Positions 1 through 5,010 of a stretch of DNA of 7,807 nt are shown here, piece by piece (the first letter of the stretch is position 1; the number at the start of each line of letters is the position of its first letter). The stretch comes from Calditenuis sp032249575 (GTDB lineage: Archaea > Thermoproteota > Nitrososphaeria_A > Caldarchaeales > Calditenuaceae), in the NCBI GenBank assembly GCA_032249575.1, contig JAVVHL010000059.1, forward strand, positions 1 through 7,807. Reading direction: 5' to 3'. The notes beneath the pieces are model-generated. The model made no database searches and was not told the DNA's origin. It saw nothing but the letters and a program-made list of their open reading frames with translations. A program made the position numbers and the translations under genes.

Positions 1-21
1 GAGGGCGCTACGTTCACTGCA

Positions 22-924
22 TCACACTGTTACGTTCCTCAGCTCCTCAGTCAACCGTAGCACGCCGGACTTCAGCCTCTCGAGCTCATCCTCCTTGAGC
101 TGTCTGACCGGCTCCGGAGGCGGGCCGAGGTCGATGCCCCTGATCCTGAGGGCCGCCCTCTGCGTCTCGAACTCCACACCGGTGTTCCTTAGGAGCGACG
201 AGGCCCTGTTCAAGAGCCGCTGGAGCCTGAAGCACTCGTCCAGCCTGTTCTTCTTCAGGGCCCTGTAAACGCCCACGACGAGCTCCGGGAAGACGCCGGC
301 TACGCCGCTGACTGTCGCGTTGGCTCCGATCAGGAAGCAGTAGGAAACCAGTTCGTCGCTGCCGATCGAGACGAACTTCCTCCCCCTGAACTCCGAGACG
401 AGTTCGAGGGCCAGTGCGGGGTCGCCGCTGCTGTCCTTTATCCCCTTCACGTTCTCCAGCTCTCCCATTATCCGCGAGATGGTGGAGAAGCTCAGCTGGT
501 ATCCTTGTCTAGAAGGTATGTTGTAAACCATGACCGGTATGGAGGAGCGCTCCGAGAGCGTCGAGTAGAACCTGAACAGCGTCTCCTCGTCGGGCCTGTA
601 GTAGAAGGGAGCGACGGCCGCTGCGGCTGTGGCGCCTATGTCGTTCGCGTGGCGCAGGAGCTCCACGACTGTGTCCATGTCCGAAGAGCCGATGTGGATT
701 ATCGCAACCTCTCCGGAGTTCAGGTTGCCGACGAACTTCTCCGCTACGCGCTTCCTGTGCTCGACGCCGTGCCTCGGCCCCTCGCCCCAAGTGCCCAAAA
801 CGTAGTAACCCCTGACCCCGTGCTGCCGGAGGAACTCCATGTATGACGGTATCCTGCCCTCGTTCCCTTTGGAAGGCGTTATGGTCGATGCGATGACGCC
901 CTCGAAGCCCAACAGATCGGCCAT
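22..924 (-). CDS. DapA/NAL-family class I aldolase (dihydrodipicolinate synthase-like)
   Basis: This 300-residue protein has the normal length of the family of (beta/alpha)8 aldolases that act on pyruvate through a lysine Schiff base. It opens with the typical GVIASTITP strand. The Schiff-base lysine is K163 in GIKDSSGD and the catalytic tyrosine is Y134 in YNIPSRQG. R139 sits where DHDPS uses arginine to bind the aspartate-semialdehyde carboxylate, which favours a DHDPS-like substrate over a sugar acid. APFYYRP (105-111) holds the equivalent of the second catalytic tyrosine. The usual GTTGE loop reads G44-T-W-G-E48, keeping the first Thr but replacing the second with Trp. No lysine-pathway gene lies beside it, so 2-keto-3-deoxy acid or hydroxy-oxoglutarate aldolase activity is possible. 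The ATG at 922-924 is chosen because the conserved fold begins at once and a TATA-like element lies about 27 nt upstream. The family is secure; the substrate is not. Confidence 0.88.
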   Translation of the reverse strand: MADLLGFEGVIASTITPSKGNEGRIPSYMEFLRQHGVRGYYVLGTWGEGPRHGVEHRKRVAEKFVGNLNSGEVAIIHIGSSDMDTVVELLRHANDIGATAAAAVAPFYYRPDEETLFRFYSTLSERSSIPVMVYNIPSRQGYQLSFSTISRIMGELENVKGIKDSSGDPALALELVSEFRGRKFVSIGSDELVSYCFLIGANATVSGVAGVFPELVVGVYRALKKNRLDECFRLQRLLNRASSLLRNTGVEFETQRAALRIRGIDLGPPPEPVRQLKEDELERLKSGVLRLTEELRNVTV

Positions 925-946
925 CGCCGGGTCATGAAGTGCTCAG

Positions 947-955
947 GGTAAATGC
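947..955 (-). promoter_or_regulatory. Putative TATA box of the DapA-like gene
   Basis: On the minus strand this reads GCATTTACC, centred about 27 nt upstream of the ATG at 922-924. No good Shine-Dalgarno sequence precedes that start, so spacing and context suggest a leaderless transcript. The match to a TATA consensus is only moderate. Confidence 0.4.
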
Positions 956-1095
956 CTTTCGCTCGCCAGTTGCGTGTTGTCGTGAGAGATGCGGCCCTGG
1001 TACACGTGATTGGCGGATCCTGCTCCGTCGCAGAAGGACGTGTTGCTTCTTCGGTAGCGGCATGGGCCAGATCGGTCGTCTCGGTCACGATATCC

Positions 1096-1104
1096 GATAT
1101 ATAC
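1096..1104 (+). promoter_or_regulatory. Putative TATA box of the unrecognised plus-strand gene
   Basis: GATATATAC is the strongest TATA-like sequence between the DapA-like gene and the next plus-strand gene. Transcription would be expected to start about 26 nt further on, near 1126. That leaves roughly 23 nt of leader before the GTG at 1149, enough to include the GGAG at 1136-1139. Confidence 0.5.
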
Positions 1105-1135
1105 AGCGAGATATTCCGGAGGGAGAGGGCTGTGC

Positions 1136-1139
1136 GGAG
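1136..1139 (+). promoter_or_regulatory. Ribosome binding site supporting the GTG start at 1149
   Basis: GGAG lies 9 nt before GTG 1149 and inside the leader predicted from the TATA box at 1096-1104. This favours GTG 1149 over the far-upstream in-frame ATG at 939, which would lie upstream of the promoter. Confidence 0.4.
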
Positions 1140-1148
1140 CAGGGGAAG

Positions 1149-1658
1149 GTGGGTCGCTTGGCGACGCAGAGGGAGCGGATAGAACTGATGAGGCAGGGGA
1201 TCGTGAGGGGAGCGATAATCCCGAGGCTCGAGGCAGACGGTTTCATGGTCTCCGCCTGGAAGCGGCCGGTCTCGCTGGAGGACATGGAGCTCAGGGACGA
1301 AGGGTGGGTGCCTTACTTCACGCAGTACACCAGCTGGGAGACCTACATCAGGGAGGAACCTCTCCACATTTACTTCAACACGTTCTACGGCGACGTCTAC
1401 GAGAGGGCGTACAGGCACTGCTTCGTAGAGTACCTGTTGCCCATCAGGTCCTCCCGGATTCCTCTTGAGCTCATAGGGACCTTCAGCCGCCTCAACCTCA
1501 GGGACGGCGGGCACATCTGGAAGCACAGGATAATGGTAGACATCTCGGATCCTGATGCTGCGGTCGCTGAGATCGAGAAGGTCTACGATGAGCTGCTGCT
1601 TGCCCTGATCGAGGCCGGGCTGGTCAAGGTCGTCGAGGACAGGCAGAGGAAGAGGTGA
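1149..1658 (+). CDS. Unrecognised protein, about 169 residues
   Basis: I do not recognise this family. From GTG 1149 the product is 169 residues, apparently soluble and mixed alpha/beta, with no signal peptide, membrane segment or metal-binding cluster. A central stretch is rich in aromatic residues (VPYFTQYTSW, then IYFNTFYGDVYERAY and HCFVEYLLP). An acidic amphipathic helix follows near the C-terminus (DPDAAVAEIEKVYDELL), and the tail is basic (EDRQRKR). The frame stays open back to 939, but that stretch is Arg/Cys-rich and contains the promoter, so it is probably not translated. TTG 1158 (preceded by AGGTGG) and ATG 1188 are alternative starts. The gene stands alone, divergent from the aldolase and convergent with the DUF1059 gene. 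Coding is supported by the long frame, a codon style rich in AGG and GAG, and the promoter; function is unknown. Confidence 0.72.
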   Translation: MGRLATQRERIELMRQGIVRGAIIPRLEADGFMVSAWKRPVSLEDMELRDEGWVPYFTQYTSWETYIREEPLHIYFNTFYGDVYERAYRHCFVEYLLPIRSSRIPLELIGTFSRLNLRDGGHIWKHRIMVDISDPDAAVAEIEKVYDELLLALIEAGLVKVVEDRQRKR

Positions 1659-1695
1659 GCTCGGGCATCGATCCCTGTAGTCGGAGCCTCACAAC

Positions 1696-1700
1696 AAAAA
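1696..1700 (-). terminator. Oligo-T tract, possible terminator for the DUF1059 gene
   Basis: Read on the minus strand, a TTTTT run follows CCCC about 43 nt beyond the stop of the DUF1059 gene. Archaeal RNA polymerase terminates at short oligo-T tracts. The tract lies in the short region between two convergent genes. Confidence 0.35.
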
Positions 1701-1742
1701 GGGGACGGTTCTATTCGTTCAGGGAGCTGCCGAGGTCCACCA

Positions 1743-1925
1743 TCAGACCTTGCGTATGGCCGCCTCTATCTTCGACCTGACGTCCTCCGGTATCTCGGTC
1801 AGGTTGTGGGCCCTCCTCGCGTGAACTGCTAACATCTCCATCAGCTCCTCCTTGCTCGAGGCACCTCGCACCTCAAACCCGCAGTCCATACCGACGTCCT
1901 TGCACCTGAACTCGTAACTCGGCAT
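1743..1925 (-). CDS. DUF1059 family small protein
   Basis: The 60-residue product matches the small DUF1059 pattern found in archaea and bacteria: a short beta strand starting MPSYEFRCKDVGMDC, then a Glu-rich helix with SKEELMEML, then HARRAHN and a C-terminal EIPEDV..KIEAAI helix. C8, C15, H35 and H40 could form a small zinc site, which is inference from their spacing. The molecular function of the family is not known to me. The frame extends upstream to 2000, but MPSYEF is the usual family start and a TATA-like element sits about 30 nt upstream of it, so the extra 25 residues are rejected. The gene is monocistronic, convergent with the unrecognised gene and divergent from the regulator at 2200. 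Confidence 0.85.
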   Translation of the reverse strand: MPSYEFRCKDVGMDCGFEVRGASSKEELMEMLAVHARRAHNLTEIPEDVRSKIEAAIRKV

Positions 1926-1950
1926 GGCTGTCAATACATGCGTTCCCATA

Positions 1951-1958
1951 CCTATAGC
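1951..1958 (-). promoter_or_regulatory. Putative TATA box of the DUF1059 gene
   Basis: The minus strand reads GCTATAGG, preceded by the purine-rich GGGAAAAT that could serve as a BRE. Its centre is about 30 nt upstream of the ATG at 1923-1925. No Shine-Dalgarno sequence is seen, so a leaderless or very short-leader transcript is likely. Confidence 0.5.
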
Positions 1959-2033
1959 ATTTTCCCTAGAATCCGGGAAGGCGTCATGCAGGGCGTTCAC
2001 TGCTGAGTTGGAGCGACTCCGCGGAACGGCAGA

Positions 2034-2048
2034 TCTGCCTCAGGCAGA
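2034..2048. repeat. Perfect 7-bp inverted repeat, candidate operator
   Basis: TCTGCCT and AGGCAGA flank a single C, giving a perfect palindrome in the 274-bp region between the divergent DUF1059 and regulator genes. It lies about 109 bp from the DUF1059 start and about 152 bp from the regulator start. With a one-base centre it would not make a good RNA hairpin, so a binding site for a dimeric protein is the more natural reading. A role is inference. Confidence 0.35.
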
Positions 2049-2162
2049 CGTTCAGCAACGGACTCACCGCCCGAAACACATCCGTCTAAGCCAACAGCCC
2101 TGTTGAAGCTCGTAGCGACGCGTTCTAACTGCAAATTGCCGTCGGCCAGCATGCAAGTTACC

Positions 2163-2171
2163 GATATCTTA
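2163..2171 (+). promoter_or_regulatory. Putative TATA box of the HTH/PRTase-like regulator
   Basis: GATATCTTA is centred about 32 nt upstream of the ATG at 2200. Transcription would begin within a few bases of that codon, implying a leaderless mRNA. It also argues against the GTG at 2182, which would lie upstream of the predicted transcription start. Confidence 0.45.
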
Positions 2172-2199
2172 TGGACGGCTTGTGTTGTTACGGTCTGCC

Positions 2200-2916
2200 A
2201 TGTCGACGAGGGGATCAACAGCCTACGAGGCGGTAAGCGTGGCGATCGACGTCGTCAGGTTCCTGAAGAGCAGGTACAACTACAGGAAGCTCTCCTCGAT
2301 GCTGGGCATACCGCAGTCGACGCTCTCCAGATACATCAGGGGCGAGACCGTTCCGAGCCAGAAGCACGTCCGCCGGATCCTCGATTGGGCTGAGAAACAC
2401 CTCAAACCCGAGGAGCTCGTCAGGGAGTTCGTGGACGGCGAAGACCTCGAGGGGCTGTCGGCCGTCGCCACGGAGCCGATGATGGTGAGGATGCTGGCGG
2501 GGAGCGCGTTAGAGGCCTTCTCCGGCAGGAGGATCTTGGGTGTCTTGAGCATGGACCAGTTGGTCCTGCCTATAGCGACGGCCTTCTCCTTGCTCACCGG
2601 CACCAAGCTCTACCAGCTCTCCGAGAGGCCCCACTGGGGGAGGGAGAGGTCCGTGCCGATAGTCTTCCAGCAGGGAAGCGAACCCTTTGCCGGATGCCTG
2701 TGGTGCCCCTCCTCGATCAGCGAGGTCGGTGAGGGAGTGCTGCTGATGGCCCTTGCGGTTACGCAGCCGAGTCCCCTCTCTGAGGTCATCAAGGCGCTCG
2801 AGGAGAGGAAGGTCCACGTTGCGGGGATCTTCACGCTGGTCGCCAAGAGGCGCGTCTGGAACGACCTGAGGGTGCCGGTGGCGTGCAAGAAGCACGCGGT
2901 CTTAGCGCTCACCTGA
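2200..2916 (+). CDS. HTH transcriptional regulator with degenerate phosphoribosyltransferase domain (GfcR/PurR-like)
   Basis: The 238-residue protein has an N-terminal helix-turn-helix (about 25-62), including YRKLSSMLGIPQSTLSRYIRG, close to that of archaeal regulators that fuse a DNA-binding domain to an orotate/adenine phosphoribosyltransferase-like domain. Residues about 93-236 resemble that PRTase fold: a strand and helix at SMDQLVLPIATAFSLLTG replacing the usual DGIPLA motif, and a C-terminal helix and strand at EVIKALEERKVHVAGIFTLV. Such domains are thought to sense PRPP or nucleotides rather than catalyse. Here the PRPP loop, normally two acidic residues then TG(G/E)T, reads LMALAVTQPSP (182-192) and keeps neither acid, so classical PRPP and Mg binding is unlikely. 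The frame is unbroken on both sides, so this is not an obvious frameshift. Likely targets are purine, pyrimidine or sugar genes, but none is adjacent. It ends 3 nt before the end of the convergent TFS gene. Confidence 0.78.
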   Translation: MSTRGSTAYEAVSVAIDVVRFLKSRYNYRKLSSMLGIPQSTLSRYIRGETVPSQKHVRRILDWAEKHLKPEELVREFVDGEDLEGLSAVATEPMMVRMLAGSALEAFSGRRILGVLSMDQLVLPIATAFSLLTGTKLYQLSERPHWGRERSVPIVFQQGSEPFAGCLWCPSSISEVGEGVLLMALAVTQPSPLSEVIKALEERKVHVAGIFTLVAKRRVWNDLRVPVACKKHAVLALT

Positions 2917-2919
2917 AGT

Positions 2920-3249
2920 TCAGGCGTACTCCCTCCAAGTGTGGCCGCACTTGGTGCACCGGAAGAACTGCGTCGTGGGCTCGTCGGCGGACCTCGTCTG
3001 GACAGTCCACCAATATGCCTCCCTGTTGCCGCACTGGGGACAGACCACGTCGGTCGTCTTCGGATGTATTGAAGCCTCGTCGCTCTCGTCAACTATGACG
3101 GCCGCCCTCCTCCTCGTCCTGACCTTACCGAGGTTTACGGTTACCGACCCTGACGTCTTCCTGTAACCGCACTTCCTGCAGACCAGCACCACGCCTGACG
3201 AGGTCTTCGCCGACGTCATGAAGCCGCCGCACTTAGGACAGAATTCCAT
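2920..3249 (-). CDS. tfs: Transcription elongation factor S (TFS, archaeal TFIIS/RPB9-like)
   Basis: The 109-residue protein has the normal TFS length and two zinc ribbons. The N-terminal ribbon uses C4, C7, C24 and C27 (MEFCPKCGG, CRKCGY). The C-terminal ribbon uses C70, C73, C98 and C101 (CPQCGN, CTKCGHTWR). Between the last two pairs lies the acidic D89-E90 dipeptide in RSADEPTTQFF, which reaches into the RNA polymerase secondary channel and stimulates cleavage of backtracked RNA. Its presence suggests an active cleavage factor rather than an inhibitory paralogue. A basic linker (RTRRRAA) joins the ribbons. ATG at 3247-3249 is chosen because family members begin with M-x-FCPKCG. A GGGGAGG directly abuts it, too close to act as a Shine-Dalgarno site, and a TATA-like element lies 28 nt upstream, so a leaderless transcript is likely. 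An in-frame TTG at 3265-3267 is a weaker choice. Confidence 0.95.
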   Translation of the reverse strand: MEFCPKCGGFMTSAKTSSGVVLVCRKCGYRKTSGSVTVNLGKVRTRRRAAVIVDESDEASIHPKTTDVVCPQCGNREAYWWTVQTRSADEPTTQFFRCTKCGHTWREYA

Positions 3250-3272
3250 CCTCCCCGCCACGAGCAAAGATC

Positions 3273-3282
3273 GATGTAAATC
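3273..3282. promoter_or_regulatory. Shared bidirectional TATA-like element between TFS and the oxidoreductase
   Basis: The plus strand reads GATGTAAATC and the minus strand GATTTACATC, so the element is nearly self-complementary. Its centre is about 28 nt from the TFS ATG, which suits a leaderless start. It is about 38 nt from the TTG at 3316, leaving a leader of roughly 12 nt that contains GGTGATC. It is the only clear AT-rich core element in the 66-bp gap, so both genes may use it. Confidence 0.45.
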
Positions 3283-3306
3283 TTGCTTCTGCCGAATTCA
3301 TGAGCG

Positions 3307-3313
3307 GGTGATC
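3307..3313 (+). promoter_or_regulatory. Strong Shine-Dalgarno sequence of the oxidoreductase
   Basis: GGTGATC is fully complementary to the archaeal 16S rRNA 3' end (GATCACC). It lies 2 nt before TTG 3316 and 11 nt before GTG 3325. It sets the start within these two codons, since an in-frame TGA at 3301-3303 blocks any earlier one. Confidence 0.55.
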
Positions 3314-3315
3314 GG

Positions 3316-4305
3316 TTGGAGAGGGTGAACCTGGCGGTGATCGGAGCTGGCTTCTGGGGCAGGAACCACGTCAGGGTCCTCTCGGAGCTGGACGGGTGCG
3401 AGGTCGTGGCGGTGTGCGACGTCGATCTGGAGAGGGCCAAGAGGGTGGCTACGGCCTTCAGGGTTCCGAGGTACACCTCCGATTACAGGGAGCTCTGCAG
3501 TGACGAATCGATCGACGCTGTCACGGTCTGCACGCCCTCCACCACCCACGCCAGGATAACAGTAGACTTCGTCGCTGCAGGCAAGGACGTCCTCGTCGAG
3601 AAGCCCATGGCCTCCAATCTGGAGGAGGCCCTTCGAATGGTCGACGAGATCAGGTCCTCAGGAAGGAAGGTCATGGTGGGATTCATCGAGCGCTTCAATC
3701 CCGCACTCGTCAGGGCCGTCGAGTTGCTTAGTGAGGGCAGGATCGGCGACCCCATCCTGATCTACGGAAGGAGGATAGGGCCTTGGCCCGAGAGGATAGG
3801 TGACGTCGGCGTGGTGCACGACACGGCGATCCACGACATCGACCTCTCCTGCCACATCTTCGGCGCCCTGCCCCGTTCCGTATTCGCGGTCGGCGGCTCC
3901 GTCATCCACACGAAGGAGGACCACGTCCAGTCGACGCTCGACTTCGGAGGTGGAAGGTCGGCGATGATCGAGGCCAACTGGCTTACTCCAAGGAAGAAGA
4001 GGGAGATGTTCGTGACGGGGACGGAGGGCGTCCTGAGCATCGAGTTCCTGAAGAAGGAGGTGACGCTCGAGAAGGCCGACGGGATCTACTCGCCCACCGT
4101 CGAGCAGAGGGAGCCGCTGAGGGCCGAGTTGGAGCACTTCGTTGGGGCCGTTTCGAAGGGCGACGCACCGTCTCCCGACCACCTCGACGGGCTGGTCTCG
4201 ATCGCGATCGCAGAGGCCATAATCCAGTCGATCAGGAGGGGAAGGACCGTCTTCCTCGAGGAGCTGGTGGACCTGAAAGAGCTCGGCATCAGGACCGTAG
4301 GCTGA
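3316..4305 (+). CDS. Gfo/Idh/MocA-family NAD(P)-dependent oxidoreductase, UDP-GlcNAc 3-dehydrogenase-like
   Basis: The 329-residue protein has the full family architecture. The N-terminal Rossmann domain (about 1-120) carries the dinucleotide loop GAGFWG (10-15), the acidic CDVD strand end and the catalytic-lysine motif E95-K-P97. The C-terminal alpha/beta domain starts at GFIERFNP and contains D169, H173 and D176 in VHDTAIHDIDL, including the usual catalytic histidine. The segment RRIGPWPERIGDVGVVHD resembles the R-x-GP(F/W)P-x-R-I-x-DVGV signature of archaeal UDP-N-acetylglucosamine 3-dehydrogenases, which supply 3-keto sugars for N-glycan and cell-envelope sugars. That assignment is from remembered family patterns, and no partner aminotransferase or glycosyltransferase is next to it, so other sugar or inositol substrates remain possible. 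TTG 3316 is preferred by its SD; GTG 3325 would give a slightly shorter protein. Confidence 0.9.
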   Translation: MERVNLAVIGAGFWGRNHVRVLSELDGCEVVAVCDVDLERAKRVATAFRVPRYTSDYRELCSDESIDAVTVCTPSTTHARITVDFVAAGKDVLVEKPMASNLEEALRMVDEIRSSGRKVMVGFIERFNPALVRAVELLSEGRIGDPILIYGRRIGPWPERIGDVGVVHDTAIHDIDLSCHIFGALPRSVFAVGGSVIHTKEDHVQSTLDFGGGRSAMIEANWLTPRKKREMFVTGTEGVLSIEFLKKEVTLEKADGIYSPTVEQREPLRAELEHFVGAVSKGDAPSPDHLDGLVSIAIAEAIIQSIRRGRTVFLEELVDLKELGIRTVG

Positions 4306-4306
4306 G

Positions 4307-4324
4307 CTTCTGTCTCCCTTTCTG
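4307..4324 (+). terminator. Pyrimidine-rich tract after the oxidoreductase, possible terminator
   Basis: Immediately after the stop codon comes an 18-nt stretch of C and T, broken only by two G and including CCCTTTC. Archaeal termination favours T-rich tracts in the non-template strand. The longest T run is only three, so the case is weak. Confidence 0.25.
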
Positions 4325-4395
4325 TAGCTTGCGGCCTCGCCTTTGTTGGGGTTCAACGCAAAATCCATCAGGTGAGCTCCGTTACCTGAAGCGGC

Positions 4396-5010
4396 ATGGA
4401 CCTCGACGTCAGGACCGTTACTGTGGGCCCCCTTATGACCAACTGCTACGTCCTCATATCCTCGGGTGAGGCGATCGTTGTGGATCCAGGTTGGGAGGTG
4501 GAGAGGATACTTTCGGAGCTCTCGGGCTTGAAGGTGGTGAAGATAGTTGCGACGCATGCCCACTTCGACCACGTAGGAGCCGTCGAGGACCTGCGCGAGA
4601 GGACCGGTGCGGAGTTCGTGATGCACCGTGCAGACCTCAAGCTGCTGGACGTCGTCGAGGAGATGGCGAGCCACTTCGGCCTCAAGGTGAGGAAGCCGAG
4701 GCCCGACGGTTTCGTCGAGGACGGAGACGTTCTGAGGTTCGGGAGTTCCGCGGTCAGGGTCCTCCACACGCCCGGCCATTCGCCCGGAAGCATATGCTTG
4801 CACCAAGGTCTGGTGCTCCTGTCCGGTGACACGCTCTTCAACGGCTCCGTCGGCAGGACAGACTTCATAGGAGGGAGCTTCGAGGAGCTCGAGAGGTCGA
4901 TCAGGACGAAGATCTACACGCTCGACGACGAGACGCTCGTCTATCCCGGCCACGGGCCCATCACCACGGTCGGGATGGAGAAGCGCTTCAACCCTTTCGT
5001 TCGGGGATGA
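4396..5010 (+). CDS. Metallo-beta-lactamase-fold hydrolase (glyoxalase II-like)
   Basis: The 204-residue protein has all metal ligands of the glyoxalase II/YcbL-type MBL fold: H54, H56, D58 and H59 in THAHFDHVGA; H128 in HTPGHSPGS; D145 in SGDTLF; and H186 in YPGHGPITTVG. The tail EKRFNPFV is typical of the single-domain group. It lacks the C-terminal glutathione-binding helices of true glyoxalase II, so the substrate is probably another thioester, ester or lactone, and the metals are likely two Zn or Fe ions. It is cytosolic, with no signal peptide. ATG 4396 is the first start after an in-frame TGA at 4387, and no clear Shine-Dalgarno site precedes it; CAAAATCC about 33 nt upstream is at best a weak TATA box. 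It overlaps the glycosylase gene by ATGA, so the two are cotranscribed. Confidence 0.92.
   Translation: MDLDVRTVTVGPLMTNCYVLISSGEAIVVDPGWEVERILSELSGLKVVKIVATHAHFDHVGAVEDLRERTGAEFVMHRADLKLLDVVEEMASHFGLKVRKPRPDGFVEDGDVLRFGSSAVRVLHTPGHSPGSICLHQGLVLLSGDTLFNGSVGRTDFIGGSFEELERSIRTKIYTLDDETLVYPGHGPITTVGMEKRFNPFVRG

Noticed and set aside
939..1148. Upstream extension of the unrecognised plus-strand gene to ATG 939
   Set aside because: The added 70 residues are Arg/Cys-rich and low in plausible structure, and the likely TATA box at 1096-1104 lies inside them.
879..1526. 215-residue minus-strand open frame overlapping the aldolase start and the unrecognised gene
   Set aside because: It spans the divergent promoter region and has Pro/Arg/Glu-rich composition without motifs. 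The plus-strand frame there has a promoter and an SD site.
1926..2000. 25-residue N-terminal extension of the DUF1059 protein
   Set aside because: Family members begin at the MPSYEF-like strand, and the TATA-like element lies inside the extension.
2182..2199. GTG start at 2182 for the HTH/PRTase-like regulator
   Set aside because: It would precede the transcription start predicted from the TATA-like element at 2163-2171; ATG 2200 fits a leaderless transcript.
1926..2199. A tRNA or C/D box small RNA in the largest non-coding gap
   Set aside because: I found no T-arm GGTTCRANNC pattern or paired C and D boxes, and no long hairpin beyond the 15-bp palindrome.
2740..2800. Frameshift as the cause of the odd PRPP loop in the regulator
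   Set aside because: Sequence before and after the loop is in the same frame with family-like helices, and the other frames there do not restore an acidic TG-containing motif. A compensating pair of errors cannot be fully excluded.
4345..4366. GGGGTTCAACGC resembling a tRNA T arm
   Set aside because: The bases after the loop do not pair with those before it, and no acceptor or anticodon stem is present.
3658..4953. 431-residue open frame on the minus strand, the longest in the window
   Set aside because: It lies antisense across two well-supported genes (oxidoreductase and MBL hydrolase) and their gap. Its translation is Asp/His/Arg/Val-rich with no fold motif, as expected for the antisense of GC-rich coding DNA.
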